A stretch of 64,000 bases of DNA, taken from contig NZ_FMVJ01000014.1 in the NCBI RefSeq assembly GCF_900102135.1, forward strand, positions 1-64,000. The letters are read 5' to 3'. The DNA is from Microvirga guangxiensis. Its GTDB lineage: Bacteria; Pseudomonadota; Alphaproteobacteria; Rhizobiales; Beijerinckiaceae. Shown in pieces: positions 45,555 to 56,357 of the stretch; the stretch's first letter is position 1, and the number at the start of each line of letters is the position of its first letter. Made by a program: the position numbers and the translations under genes. Below the pieces are notes generated by a model. That model saw only the letters and a program-made list of their open reading frames with translations. It did no database searches and was not told where the DNA came from.

Positions 45555-45583
45555 AAAGTAGCGTGAGTTGCTGATGCTGGCAA
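45555..45583 (-). promoter_or_regulatory. Predicted mntH promoter
   Basis: On the minus strand TTGCCA (45578-45583), 17-base spacer, TACTTT (45555-45560). The predicted start falls near 45548, inside the palindromic operator. Confidence 0.45.
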
Positions 45584-45634
45584 GAGGACCTTGCAGGGGA
45601 ACATTGTGGCAGTGGACAGGCGACTCATGAAACG

Positions 45635-45661
45635 ACGGAACGAGAAGGATATTCGTTCCGT
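45635..45661. repeat. 9-bp inverted repeat in mntH-carboxylase gap
   Basis: ACGGAACGA and TCGTTCCGT separated by 9 bases. It lies about 170 bases before the carboxylase gene and may be an operator. The rest of this 311-base gap holds the mntH control region and no gene I can support. Confidence 0.4.
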
Positions 45662-45829
45662 AAGAAAATGGCGTCGCCCGATGATCTGGCGGTAAAGAGG
45701 CCAGGGATCGGACCACCTTTGTTTGTCGAGCAAGGCTAAAGGAGAAGCTGTTCCTGCGTGACAAGCGGCCTAGGTTTTGCTCTAGGTTTTGGCAAAACCG
45801 AACCAGAATTCGGGTCCAAAGGGATGGCT

Positions 45830-47860
45830 ATGCTTGAGAGTGTCCTCATCGCCAATCGCGGCGAGATCGCCTGCCGGATCATCCGCACCGCCAAGCGGCT
45901 GGGAATGCGCACCATCGCGGTCTATTCGGAAGCGGATGCGAATGCCCTCTTTGTCCAGATGGCGGACGAGGCTTATCTGATCGGCCCCGCGCCTGCCCGG
46001 GAGAGCTATCTCCAGATCGAGAAGATCATCCAGGTGGCGAAGCACGCGAAGGCGGCCTCCATCCATCCCGGCTACGGCTTCCTGTCCGAACGCGCAGAGT
46101 TTGCAGAAGCCTGCGCTGCCAACGGCATCGTCTTCGTCGGACCTCCAGCTTCCGCCATCAAGGCCATGGGCCTGAAGGATGCCGCAAAGGCTCTGGTGCA
46201 GCAAGCGAACGTGCCAGTGGTGCCGGGCTATCACGGGTCGAAGCAGGATCCCGACTTCCTGCGCCAGAAGGCTTACGAGATCGGTTACCCGGTTCTCATC
46301 AAGGCCGTCGCGGGCGGTGGGGGCAAGGGCATGCGGCGCGTCGAGAAAGCGGCGGATTTCGATGCCGCTTTGGAAAGCGCGCAGCGCGAGGCACAGAACG
46401 CCTTCGGCGACCCGCGGGTGCTGGTGGAGAAATACATTCTCTCGCCGCGCCACATCGAGATTCAGGTCTTCGCCGATACGCATGGGAACGTGGTGCATCT
46501 CTTCGAGCGCGATTGCTCGCTCCAGCGCCGCCATCAGAAGGTGATTGAGGAAGCTCCGGCCCCCGGCATGACGCCGGAAATGCGCCAGGCCATGGGACAG
46601 GCTGCCGTCGAAGCCGCGCGGGCTGTGGGCTATGTGGGCGCGGGCACGGTAGAATTCATCGCCGATGGGCGTGAAGGACTGCGTGCCGACCGGTTCTATT
46701 TCATGGAGATGAACACCCGCCTTCAGGTCGAGCATCCTGTAACGGAGGCGATCACGGGGCTCGATCTCGTGGAGCTGCAGTTCCGCGCCGCCTCAGGCGA
46801 GAAGCTGCCGTTCACGCAGGATGATCTCACAATCAATGGTCATGCGGTCGAGGCCCGACTTTATGCGGAGGATCCTGAAAAGGAATTCCTGCCTTCGACA
46901 GGAAAGCTATGGGCCCTCGAATTCCCCGAAGGCGAGGGCATTCGCGTCGATACCGGCGTTGAAACCGGCGCGGAGGTGACACCTTACTACGATCCGATGA
47001 TCGCGAAGGTGATCGCGCATGGCGAGACCCGCGAAGAGGCATTATCGAAGCTCGCGGATGCACTCGGCGAGACAATTGTCGCTGGTCCTAAGACCAATGT
47101 CGCTTTTTTGAAAAAGCTCTGCGAGGCTGAAGCGTTCAAGGCAGGGAAGTTCGATACGGGCTTCATCGATCGCAATCTCGACGCTCTCGGGGCCGTTCCA
47201 CAGGCCATCGATGCCGAAGTCGTTGCAGCCGGCATCGTAGACCTTCTGGATCAGCAGGAGACCGCAGTTCGCGCGGGGCCGATGAGAAACGCCCGTCGCG
47301 GTGCTGTCAAATGGACCTTGGACCCCTGGACGGCCTTCGACAGCTTCCAGCTCGGCGCCGAACGTCGTCTAGGCCTCAAAGTCCTGGTCGATGGCGAAGT
47401 CATGAATGCGGCCCTCAATTGGCAGAAGGGGCAAATGACCATCGCCATTCCTGCTCTCGATTACGTCGGCCACCCGGCAATGGGATGGAACGACGAGAAG
47501 CAGCGGCGCAGCTGTAAGAATGAGGTTGGGCAGATCATCCCGGCAGATCGCGAGCTGCTTCTCATTCATGAGGGACGCCAAACGCGTGTGGCCTTGCATG
47601 ATCCTTTCGACGTCGATCTTGAACACATGGACGAGGGTGGATCGGTAAAAGCGCCGATGCACGGCAAGCTGGTGGCCGTTTTCGTGCAGCCAGGCGACAA
47701 GGTAGAGAAAGGCCAGCGCCTTGCCATCGTCGAGGCGATGAAGATGGAGCACGTGCTTGTTGCGCCCTCCGACGGAGAGGTGGCCGAGATCGCCGCCGAG
47801 CCGGGTGCGCAGGTGGCGGAAGGCGCGCGCTTGATTGTGCTGAAGGCGGAAGAGGAATAG
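45830..47860 (+). CDS. mccA: Biotin-dependent acyl-CoA carboxylase alpha subunit (methylcrotonyl-CoA type)
   Basis: 676 residues from the ATG at 45830 (AAAGGG upstream). Biotin carboxylase domain (1-450): KVLIANRGEIA-type start (ESVLIANRGEIACRIIRTAK), glycine-rich ATP loop AVAGGGGKGMRRV, MEMNTRLQVEHPVTEAITG. A middle BT-like domain follows, then a biotinyl domain with AMKMEHVL near residue 638. The shape is that of MccA/AccA3/PccA subunits; methylcrotonyl-CoA carboxylase (leucine breakdown) is my first guess. No beta subunit or other leucine-catabolism gene is nearby, so substrate is uncertain. Confidence 0.88.
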   Translation: MLESVLIANRGEIACRIIRTAKRLGMRTIAVYSEADANALFVQMADEAYLIGPAPARESYLQIEKIIQVAKHAKAASIHPGYGFLSERAEFAEACAANGIVFVGPPASAIKAMGLKDAAKALVQQANVPVVPGYHGSKQDPDFLRQKAYEIGYPVLIKAVAGGGGKGMRRVEKAADFDAALESAQREAQNAFGDPRVLVEKYILSPRHIEIQVFADTHGNVVHLFERDCSLQRRHQKVIEEAPAPGMTPEMRQAMGQAAVEAARAVGYVGAGTVEFIADGREGLRADRFYFMEMNTRLQVEHPVTEAITGLDLVELQFRAASGEKLPFTQDDLTINGHAVEARLYAEDPEKEFLPSTGKLWALEFPEGEGIRVDTGVETGAEVTPYYDPMIAKVIAHGETREEALSKLADALGETIVAGPKTNVAFLKKLCEAEAFKAGKFDTGFIDRNLDALGAVPQAIDAEVVAAGIVDLLDQQETAVRAGPMRNARRGAVKWTLDPWTAFDSFQLGAERRLGLKVLVDGEVMNAALNWQKGQMTIAIPALDYVGHPAMGWNDEKQRRSCKNEVGQIIPADRELLLIHEGRQTRVALHDPFDVDLEHMDEGGSVKAPMHGKLVAVFVQPGDKVEKGQRLAIVEAMKMEHVLVAPSDGEVAEIAAEPGAQVAEGARLIVLKAEEE

Positions 47861-47915
47861 GAGTGCGGCGGAACGCCGGATTTTCCATCCGCTGCGCGCA
47901 TGGTTCAACACGCAT

Positions 47916-48353
47916 ATGGCTCTTCATCTGATCAAACTCTGCGTGGGTTGCGACTCCATCACCGATCTCGAGGAGTGGATCGAGGAGAACCGGGCGCATC
48001 ACCAGAGGCTCGGTCGCGCCTACGAGCAGACGCACACCACGCGCATGGTGCCCAAGCGTGTAGAAGAACTCCTCGACGGTGGCTCGCTCTATTGGGTTAT
48101 CAAAGGGCAGGTTGCCGCGCGCCAGAAGCTGTTGGATGTGCGTCCATTCACCGATGCGGACGGTATCGGGCGTTGCCGGCTCGTGCTGGAAGCTGCTGTG
48201 GTTCCCGTGTCGCCACGCCCTTACAGGCCGTTCCAGGGCTGGCGCTATCTCGCCGAGAAGGAAGCGCCGCGCGATATCGGCGGCAAGGGCGGCGATCTTG
48301 CCAGCATGCCTGAAGACATGCGACGAGAGCTGGCCGAACTCGGCTTGCTTTAA
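47916..48353 (+). CDS. DUF1489 family protein
   Basis: 145-residue soluble protein characteristic of Alphaproteobacteria. Family landmarks: LHLIKLCVGCDSITDLEEWI, THTTRMVPKRVEELLDGGSLYWVIKG, RPFQGWRYL. Function unknown. It starts 55 bases after the carboxylase stop on the same strand. Confidence 0.9.
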   Translation: MALHLIKLCVGCDSITDLEEWIEENRAHHQRLGRAYEQTHTTRMVPKRVEELLDGGSLYWVIKGQVAARQKLLDVRPFTDADGIGRCRLVLEAAVVPVSPRPYRPFQGWRYLAEKEAPRDIGGKGGDLASMPEDMRRELAELGLL

Positions 48354-48376
48354 CTTATGTGAATCGGGAGCGCATC

Positions 48377-48628
48377 ATGAGGCGCCTCATCGTCCTTGCA
48401 TCGTTTCTCCTCACGCTGACCGGATCAGCCGTTGCGAAAGAGTGCCGCATCCCCGAGCCGAAACCCGGACAGGCAATTCAGGTGCCGGATGCATGCAGGG
48501 ACACGGTTCGCCCAAAAAACAAGCAGGATGAAGCACTCAAGAGCGACAAAGGCGCTATCGATCTCGGCTACGGAACCACGCTGCGCATCGGCGGACGCGT
48601 GCGGGCCGAAACCATGTGGAGAGATTAG
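48377..48628 (+). CDS. Small exported protein, unknown function
   Basis: 83 residues from an ATG with GGGAG seven bases upstream. The signal peptide ends at SAVAK (about residue 20). The mature part holds two cysteines (KECRIP and PDACRD) and a tail, YGTTLRIGGRVRAETMW, reminiscent of the first strand of rhizobial porins. It may be a small periplasmic protein. I do not recognise the family. Confidence 0.65.
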   Translation: MRRLIVLASFLLTLTGSAVAKECRIPEPKPGQAIQVPDACRDTVRPKNKQDEALKSDKGAIDLGYGTTLRIGGRVRAETMWRD

Positions 48629-48708
48629 ACTTTTTTGCTGGGGACCGCGCTGGAACTTGGCTGCCTGGATTCGCATTGGCCTAGCAGTTCAGTTGAGTGG
48701 AGGTTCCG

Positions 48709-49065
48709 ATGCTCCTGTCTGCATCCGAAGGCCGGCACTGGCGTTATGAAGTGTGTGAGCACGAGGACGGATATCTCGTCCAGATGCGCGATCTGACCAC
48801 CGGAGAACTGGACGAGGATTTCTCCACGATCTTTCGAACCATGCCTGTCGCTTTCGCCTATGCCGAAATGTCGGCGGCATATGAGCGCTATGCAGCCTGT
48901 GAGCTGGAGCAGGTTCAGGACGAGCAGATTGAGTTCGACGTGGAAGCCACCGAGCGCCACTTCATCGATCTCAGCGATCGGCTTCACGATTCCGGGATCA
49001 ACGGCATCGTCATCCAGGCCTGGGAGCGGGAAAGCCAGCGCGGCACGGCGCGTCTCCTCCACTGA
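48709..49065 (+). CDS. Hypothetical acidic protein
   Basis: 118 residues with GTGGAGG five bases before the ATG. Strongly acidic, with no membrane segment. The first half looks beta-rich (HWRYEVCEHEDGYLVQMRDL) and the second helical (AYAEMSAAYERYAACELEQV). I recognise no family. Confidence 0.7.
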   Translation: MLLSASEGRHWRYEVCEHEDGYLVQMRDLTTGELDEDFSTIFRTMPVAFAYAEMSAAYERYAACELEQVQDEQIEFDVEATERHFIDLSDRLHDSGINGIVIQAWERESQRGTARLLH

Positions 49066-49090
49066 CATCACGAAGAAAACTTTCTTCCGG

Positions 49091-49122
49091 AAGCCGGCGC
49101 TTCGAAAGGGGCAGCCGGCTTT
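49091..49122 (+). terminator. Hairpin after 48709 gene
   Basis: AAGCCGGC / GCCGGCTT arms with a 15-base loop. A smaller GAAGAAA/TTTCTTC hairpin lies just before it. Confidence 0.5.
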
Positions 49123-49191
49123 CGCTTGAAAAAGGTCTGGTGATTTACAAGCGCCTCGTCCCGGCCCACATCTAAGGGTAGGGATGAACAC

Positions 49192-49902
49192 ATGATGCTG
49201 CTTTATGGAATTGCCGCCGCTGCTCTCGTCTGGTGGCTGCTCAAAGTCTTCGCTCGCTCAGATACCGCGGCCGTCACCAAAGCTGTGAAAATCGTGGCCG
49301 GGATCTCGGCTCTCGGCGCCGCGGTGGTGCTGGGGGCAAAGGGGCAGTGGGCCACGGCGTTGCTGGTGGGCGGTTTTGGGGCCTGGATGCTCGGCTGGGG
49401 CGGCCTGCCGGTTCCCGGCTCCTGGGGCTCTTTCCAAAAAACATCGGGCCGCTATTCGCGCATCCGATCCGCCATGATCGAAATGGAGATCGACCATGGC
49501 ACCGGCGCGGTGGAAGGCAGCGTCCTGGCAGGCAGCTTCGCCGGTCGGCGCCTGTCGAGCCTCGGGCCGGAGAATCTGCGCCGCCTTTACGACGAGTGCA
49601 GCATGCTCGATCCCGAGGGTGTGCCTCTTCTAGAGGCTTATCTTGATCGCCGGTTTTCCGGATGGCGTGAAGACGCTCAGGGAGATCGAGACACGCGGAC
49701 GCGCACTCATGCGCAAGCGGGCATAATGACGAAAGATGAAGCCTACCAGATCCTGGGGCTTAAGCCGGGAGCGAGCCTCGACGAGGTCAGACATGCGCAT
49801 CGCACGCTGATCAAGAAGCTCCATCCCGACCAGGGAGGGACGGCGTATCTCGCTGCTCGCGTAAACGAGGCGAGAGAAGTCCTGCTGAGCCGACATCGCT
49901 GA
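49192..49902 (+). CDS. Membrane-anchored J-domain protein
   Basis: 236 residues. Two or three N-terminal hydrophobic helices (about 1-18, 30-50, 52-70) lead to a soluble middle with a TerB-like or linker region. The C-terminal J domain (about 180-236) has the DnaK-stimulating HPD in KKLHPDQGGT. This layout resembles Pam18/TIM14-type and DjlA-like cochaperones that recruit DnaK to the membrane. It is preceded by a purine-rich stretch serving as ribosome binding site. Confidence 0.88.
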   Translation: MMLLYGIAAAALVWWLLKVFARSDTAAVTKAVKIVAGISALGAAVVLGAKGQWATALLVGGFGAWMLGWGGLPVPGSWGSFQKTSGRYSRIRSAMIEMEIDHGTGAVEGSVLAGSFAGRRLSSLGPENLRRLYDECSMLDPEGVPLLEAYLDRRFSGWREDAQGDRDTRTRTHAQAGIMTKDEAYQILGLKPGASLDEVRHAHRTLIKKLHPDQGGTAYLAARVNEAREVLLSRHR

Positions 49903-49930
49903 TACTCCACGCGCGATCCGGTTATGAACT

Positions 49931-49958
49931 GCGACGGTACAAACACACGTACCGTCGC
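49931..49958. terminator. Hairpin between convergent J-domain and carboxypeptidase genes
   Basis: GCGACGGTAC / GTACCGTCGC perfect 10-base arms with an 8-base loop, in the 91-base gap between the two stops. Confidence 0.7.
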
Positions 49959-49993
49959 TCACTATTAGAGGCTGCAGAGATTAAAACTTCGTC

Positions 49994-51610
49994 TCAGCCG
50001 CGGGAGGCGAAGCAGGCCACGCCACTTTTCTTCAGCTGCTTGCAGGCCTGCTCGGCAGCACCCGATTCCTTGAAACCGGAGAAGCGGGCGCGGTAGAGCG
50101 TAGAGCCATTGGCGCTGACTTTCTCCGTGTAGGGAGAAGCCTTGGTCAGCACCTTGCCGAAGCGGCTGCGCGCCGAGGCAAGCATGTCCTTCGCCTTCTC
50201 CTCGTCATCCGTCGCGCCAAGCTGGATCACCCAGCCGCTGACGGCCTTCTTAGCCTCGGGAGCTTCAGCCTTCGGTGCTTCGACCTTGAGCGAGGCAACC
50301 TTCACAGGCTCAGCCTGCTGAACCGGGGCGGGTGCCTTGGTTTCGATCTTGGCCTGAAGGGCAGCCCTCTGCGTATCGGAGATCTTGTTCGGTGCGGCCG
50401 GAGGAAGAGCAGCATAGGCCTGGGCGTTCAACGGCAGCGGCTCGGAGCCTTTCTGCCAGCGTACTGAAGACGGCGTTGTCGTCGAGCTGGCACCAGATGC
50501 CGAAGCTACCACCGGGCGCAGGGTGTTCAGATCGAGAGGCTTGCGCTCCGGCACCGGGACGGAAGGAGCCTGGACTACGACTGCCTGCGGCGTTGCGGAT
50601 GCCACCTGCACGGGAGCCTGTACAACGGGAGCTTTCTCAGCCACGGCCTCGACCGGACGCCTGACCGGAGCCGGTGCGGGTGCCGCTTCGGCGACCTGGA
50701 TCGTCTGTGCGCCGCGCTCGACCACCGGCGGCGTGATGCGGGCGCCGGCATAGGCGCGCGGCAGGTGAGCATCGATCAGGCCCGCCATCTTCTGATCGCG
50801 GGACGCGCCGGAGCGGCCGCCGAGCACCACGGCGACGACGCTGCGGGTCTCGGTGTTGACCGAGGTCAGAAGATTGAAGCCGGAGAGGCGGGTGTAGCCG
50901 GTCTTGATGCCGTCCACGCCGTGCACCTTGCCGAGAAGGCGGTTGTGGCCGCGGATCGTGCGCTTGCCGTATTGGAAGGAGCGGGTGTCGAAATACGCGA
51001 AGTATTTCGGGAAACGGTCCTGGATCGCGCGGCCGAGGATCGACAGATCGCGGGCCGTGGTGATGTTCGGCGGCGTGTGGGGCAGGCCGTGCGGGTTGTA
51101 GAACTCGGTGGAGTTCATCCCGAGCTCCCGGGCCTTGCGCGTCATCATGCGCGCGAAAGCATCCTCGGAGCCTGCGATGTTCTCAGCGACCACGACGGAG
51201 ACGTCATTGGCGGAGAGCGTCACCATCGCCTTGATCGCGTCCTCGACTTCGATGGTCGAGCCCGGGCGCAGGCCGAGCTTGGTGGGCGGCTGGCTTGCTG
51301 CGTATTCCGATACGGTGAATTGGGTATTCGGGGTGACGCGACCCCGCTCCATCTGCTCGAACAGCAGATAGAGGCTCATCACTTTCGTGATCGAGGCAGG
51401 GATGCGGGGCTCGTCGATGCTCTCGCCTTGCAGAATCTTGCCGGTCTTCGCGTCCACGACGATGGATGCGGAGGGAGGGCTGTAGCCGCCACCCTTGGAG
51501 CTTACCTTGCGGCGGGCTGCCTCGGCGGGGGAGGAGAAGGCTATGGCGGCTGAAGTGACAATACCAATAAACGTCCAAGCAGTTCGGCGTCGTACGCAAA
51601 CCGAAGTCAT
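49994..51610 (-). CDS. D-alanyl-D-alanine carboxypeptidase with C-terminal SPOR domain
   Basis: 538 residues. Signal peptide to about residue 31. The penicillin-binding peptidase S11 domain (about 45-275) has all three active-site motifs: SITK at 73-76, SAN at 133-135 and KTG at 236-238. A long Pro/Ala/Val linker (about 290-455) then leads to a SPOR domain (about 459-538, WVIQLGATDDEEKAKDMLAS) that binds denuded glycan at division sites. It trims peptidoglycan pentapeptides in the periplasm. The SPOR tail suggests recruitment to the septum. Confidence 0.93.
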   Translation of the reverse strand: MTSVCVRRRTAWTFIGIVTSAAIAFSSPAEAARRKVSSKGGGYSPPSASIVVDAKTGKILQGESIDEPRIPASITKVMSLYLLFEQMERGRVTPNTQFTVSEYAASQPPTKLGLRPGSTIEVEDAIKAMVTLSANDVSVVVAENIAGSEDAFARMMTRKARELGMNSTEFYNPHGLPHTPPNITTARDLSILGRAIQDRFPKYFAYFDTRSFQYGKRTIRGHNRLLGKVHGVDGIKTGYTRLSGFNLLTSVNTETRSVVAVVLGGRSGASRDQKMAGLIDAHLPRAYAGARITPPVVERGAQTIQVAEAAPAPAPVRRPVEAVAEKAPVVQAPVQVASATPQAVVVQAPSVPVPERKPLDLNTLRPVVASASGASSTTTPSSVRWQKGSEPLPLNAQAYAALPPAAPNKISDTQRAALQAKIETKAPAPVQQAEPVKVASLKVEAPKAEAPEAKKAVSGWVIQLGATDDEEKAKDMLASARSRFGKVLTKASPYTEKVSANGSTLYRARFSGFKESGAAEQACKQLKKSGVACFASRG

Positions 51611-51755
51611 GCTGAAATATCCCTGTTGAGTTTGGTCTCAAACCTCCGCGACCGGTTCCCAGAAAAGGGATTGTTGCCGGCGCAACACATCCTCTGAACG
51701 TAAGAGGATGCGGTTACGAGGGCGTTAACAGGGGCTGGTTCGAATGCATGCTTTT

Positions 51756-51770
51756 TTGTGCGATGCACAA
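51756..51770. promoter_or_regulatory. Upstream PhaR-like operator at phasin promoter
   Basis: TTGTGCGATGCACAA: perfect 6-base arms around 3 bases, directly upstream of the -35 box. It contains TGC-N3-GCA, the core of PhaR sites described for other Alphaproteobacteria. Confidence 0.5.
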
Positions 51771-51776
51771 AAACTC

Positions 51777-51804
51777 TTGACATATATTGTGCAGTGCACA
51801 TAAT
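51777..51804 (+). promoter_or_regulatory. Sigma-70 promoter of phasin gene
   Basis: TTGACA (51777-51782), 16-base spacer, CATAAT (51799-51804): a strong housekeeping promoter about 60 bases before the phasin ATG, with one palindrome upstream and one inside the spacer. Confidence 0.7.
51786..51801. promoter_or_regulatory. Spacer PhaR-like operator at phasin promoter
   Basis: TTGTGCAGTGCACA core with TGTGC/GCACA arms around 3 bases, lying between -35 and -10. It shares the TGC-N3-GCA core with the upstream site 30 bases away (about three helical turns), so one dimer or tetramer could bind both. Confidence 0.5.
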
Positions 51805-51865
51805 GCATTCCGTCACTATTTCCCGGCACTTGGTGCCATTAAACGCCTTATTGTCGAGGTTCACA

Positions 51866-52201
51866 ATGCTTCAGCCGTTTGCAAACTTGCAAAAGCTTGG
51901 CCAGGAAAACCTGGAAGCGACCATCAAAGCCGCGGGTGCCTTTTCCAGCAATGCCCAGGCCATTGTCAATGAAACCACCGATTTCGCGCGCAAGTCGTTC
52001 GAGCACAACTCGGCGACCGTCGAGAAGCTGATCGGCGCCCAGAGCCTTGATAAGGCCATCGAAGTGCAGACGGCTTACGCGAAGGGCGCTTACGAGAGCC
52101 TCGTGGCCCAGTCGACCAAGATGGGCTCGCTCTACACGGCGCTCGCCACGGATATGTTCAAGCCTTTCGAAGGCCTTCTGACCAAGGCTGTGAAGGCCTG
52201 A
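51866..52201 (+). CDS. Phasin family protein
   Basis: 111 residues, all helical, with the phasin pattern: short amphipathic start (MLQPFANLQKLGQENLEA), a run of Ala/Thr/Asn helices (NETTDFARKSFEHNSATVEK) and YESLVAQSTKMGSLYTAL. Phasins coat polyhydroxyalkanoate granules and control their size. A strong promoter with two palindromes precedes it, fitting repression by PhaR until polymer forms. A terminator follows. Confidence 0.9.
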   Translation: MLQPFANLQKLGQENLEATIKAAGAFSSNAQAIVNETTDFARKSFEHNSATVEKLIGAQSLDKAIEVQTAYAKGAYESLVAQSTKMGSLYTALATDMFKPFEGLLTKAVKA

Positions 52202-52232
52202 GACCCGGTCTGAACGCTTCAATCTGTTCTGA

Positions 52233-52268
52233 ATGAAACGCCTGGCCGCCCACGGCCGGGCGTTTCAT
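52233..52268 (+). terminator. Terminator after phasin gene
   Basis: ATGAAACGCC...GGCGTTTCAT arms with an inner GGCCG/CGGCC stem. The 3' side is followed by GTTTTAAG. Confidence 0.85.
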
Positions 52269-52474
52269 GTTTTAAGCTCTGTCCAGCCCTCGCTCGGTTC
52301 AGCCTCACGGGAGAGTGAGAAGATGTCGCGCTTCCCTGGGGCACTTTGCGCCCCCATCTGGTTGATCTAGCGAACCGAATGGAGCGACTATACATAGGAC
52401 TCAACGCGCTGCGGCCTGAGCGGAAAGGCTGGCTGCAGGGCAGGGGCCAATAAGAAGGGGTCGGTCGGATTATC

Positions 52475-52867
52475 ATGCTGCGGTTAGCTCAGGACACTTT
52501 GATCCGGTTGAAGCGGTCTCCACTCTCCGCTGCCGGCGGGTCACAGCCCCCTGGCGGCGATGATGATGGCCGCTCGAACACAGCGATCATCACAAAAGCC
52601 AAGCCGCGCACGAAACGGCCGAACCTTTACCGCGTTCTTCTTTTGAACGACGATTACACCCCGATGGAGTTCGTGGTGCATGTGCTGGAGCGCTTCTTCA
52701 ACAAGAACCGAGAGGATGCGACCCGGATCATGCTCCATGTGCACCAGAACGGCGTCGGGGAGTGTGGAGTTTTTACTTACGAAGTTGCTGAGACCAAGGT
52801 GACGCAGGTGATGGATTTCGCCCGCAAGCACCAGCATCCTCTGCAATGCGTGATGGAAAAGAATTAG
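52475..52867 (+). CDS. clpS: ClpAP adaptor protein ClpS
   Basis: 130 residues. The ClpS core (about 50-130) has [21 protein letters not shown] (N-degron pocket) and [13 protein letters not shown]. The disordered N-terminal arm of about 50 residues is longer than in E. coli. It delivers N-end-rule substrates to ClpAP and lies 31 bases before clpA. Confidence 0.95.
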   Translation: MLRLAQDTLIRLKRSPLSAAGGSQPPGGDDDGRSNTAIITKAKPRTKRPNLYRVLLLNDDYTPMEFVVHVLERFFNKNREDATRIMLHVHQNGVGECGVFTYEVAETKVTQVMDFARKHQHPLQCVMEKN

Positions 52868-52898
52868 CCGAGAGACCCGTCTCATAAAGGACAAGCCG

Positions 52899-55357
<2,459 letters not shown>

Positions 55358-55361
<4 letters not shown>

Positions 55362-55618
55362 CGAGTGAACTGCATCAGGCCCCCATCGAGGCCACCCGGA
55401 TCATCGAGCCTCAGCCAAGGCAGCCTAAGCTGTCTTGGCGTGAGCAGCGCGAGTTGCGTCGGCGTCGGCGGGTTTGGTTTGAGGAAATACTCGGCTGGAT
55501 CCTGGTGCCTGCCATCATCATCGGCTGCTATTGGCTGCTGAATGTGGGGCTTGCCGCCATGGGGAGCTCGCCTGAAGCTCTCATGGACGGGTTCAAGACC
55601 ATCAGGGATGCTTTCTGA
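55358..55618 (+). CDS. Small single-span membrane protein coupled to clpA
   Basis: 86 residues. A basic cytosolic head (REQRELRRRRRVWFEE) precedes one membrane helix (about 46-68, ILGWILVPAIIIGCYWLLNV). The start overlaps the clpA stop (ATGA), so it is translationally coupled. Family not recognised. It may be a membrane partner of ClpAP, which is inference from position only. Confidence 0.75.
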
Positions 55619-55648
55619 CAAGCTCAGGGCATCGAGACTTGGTTCCTC

Positions 55649-55682
55649 AAAGCCGCATCGGCCCACGCCGATGCGGCTTTTT
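55649..55682 (+). terminator. Terminator of clpS-clpA operon
   Basis: AAAGCCGCATCGGC / GCCGATGCGGCTTT arms, 4-base loop, running into TTTTT. Textbook rho-independent terminator. Confidence 0.93.
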
Positions 55683-55781
55683 CGTCGAGGGCGGCCTCCA
55701 ACCCCTAAAGCCATGAGTCCACTTTCTCTCTGTATGCGGTTACGCTGCGTCATGTGCCCGCAACAGGATTGAGAGGTCATC

Positions 55782-56354
55782 GTGACGAAACTGGTCGGAA
55801 TTTCAGGAAGTCTGCGTCAGGCCTCATTCAACTCCGCTCTGCTGCGAGCCGCGGCAGGCCTCATGCCCGAGGGTGCCGAACTCGTCGTCGATACGATCCG
55901 TGGCATCCCTCTCTATGATGGCGACCTTGAGGTTGCGGAGGGAATTCCAGAGCGGGCCGCAGCCCTGAAGGAAGCGATTGCCGCGGCCGACGGGCTTCTT
56001 CTGGTGACGCCGGAGTACAACAACTCCATTCCCGGTGTATTCAAGAATGCCATCGATTGGCTTTCCCGCCCCGCCTCGGACATTCCGCGCATCTTCGGCG
56101 GCAAGCCTGTCGCTCTGATCGGCGCGTCGCCCGGCGGCTTCGGAACTATTCTATCACAGAACGCCTGGCTCCCGGTGCTGCGCACCTTGGGAGCGGATGT
56201 CTGGTCTGGAGGGCGCTTGATGGTTTCTCGCGCCCAAACGGTTTTCAACCAGGACGGGACTATTGCCGATCAGAAGATCGAGGGGCAGATCAAGACATAC
56301 CTTGAGGGGTTCGTTGCCTTCGCCGCTTCTGCGCAGAGGGCTGGAATCCCTTAG
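55782..56354 (+). CDS. NADPH-dependent FMN reductase (chromate/quinone reductase-like)
   Basis: 190-residue flavodoxin-fold enzyme from a GTG. The FMN phosphate loop is GISGSLRQASFNSALL (residues 7-22), with PEYNNSIPGVFKNAIDWLSR (about 79-98) and GASPGGFGT typical of the ChrR/YieF/AzoR-like group. It reduces flavin, quinones or chromate with NAD(P)H. Convergent with the acyltransferase gene, 3 bases apart at the ends. Confidence 0.9.
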   Translation: MTKLVGISGSLRQASFNSALLRAAAGLMPEGAELVVDTIRGIPLYDGDLEVAEGIPERAAALKEAIAAADGLLLVTPEYNNSIPGVFKNAIDWLSRPASDIPRIFGGKPVALIGASPGGFGTILSQNAWLPVLRTLGADVWSGGRLMVSRAQTVFNQDGTIADQKIEGQIKTYLEGFVAFAASAQRAGIP

Positions 56355-56357
56355 GAC

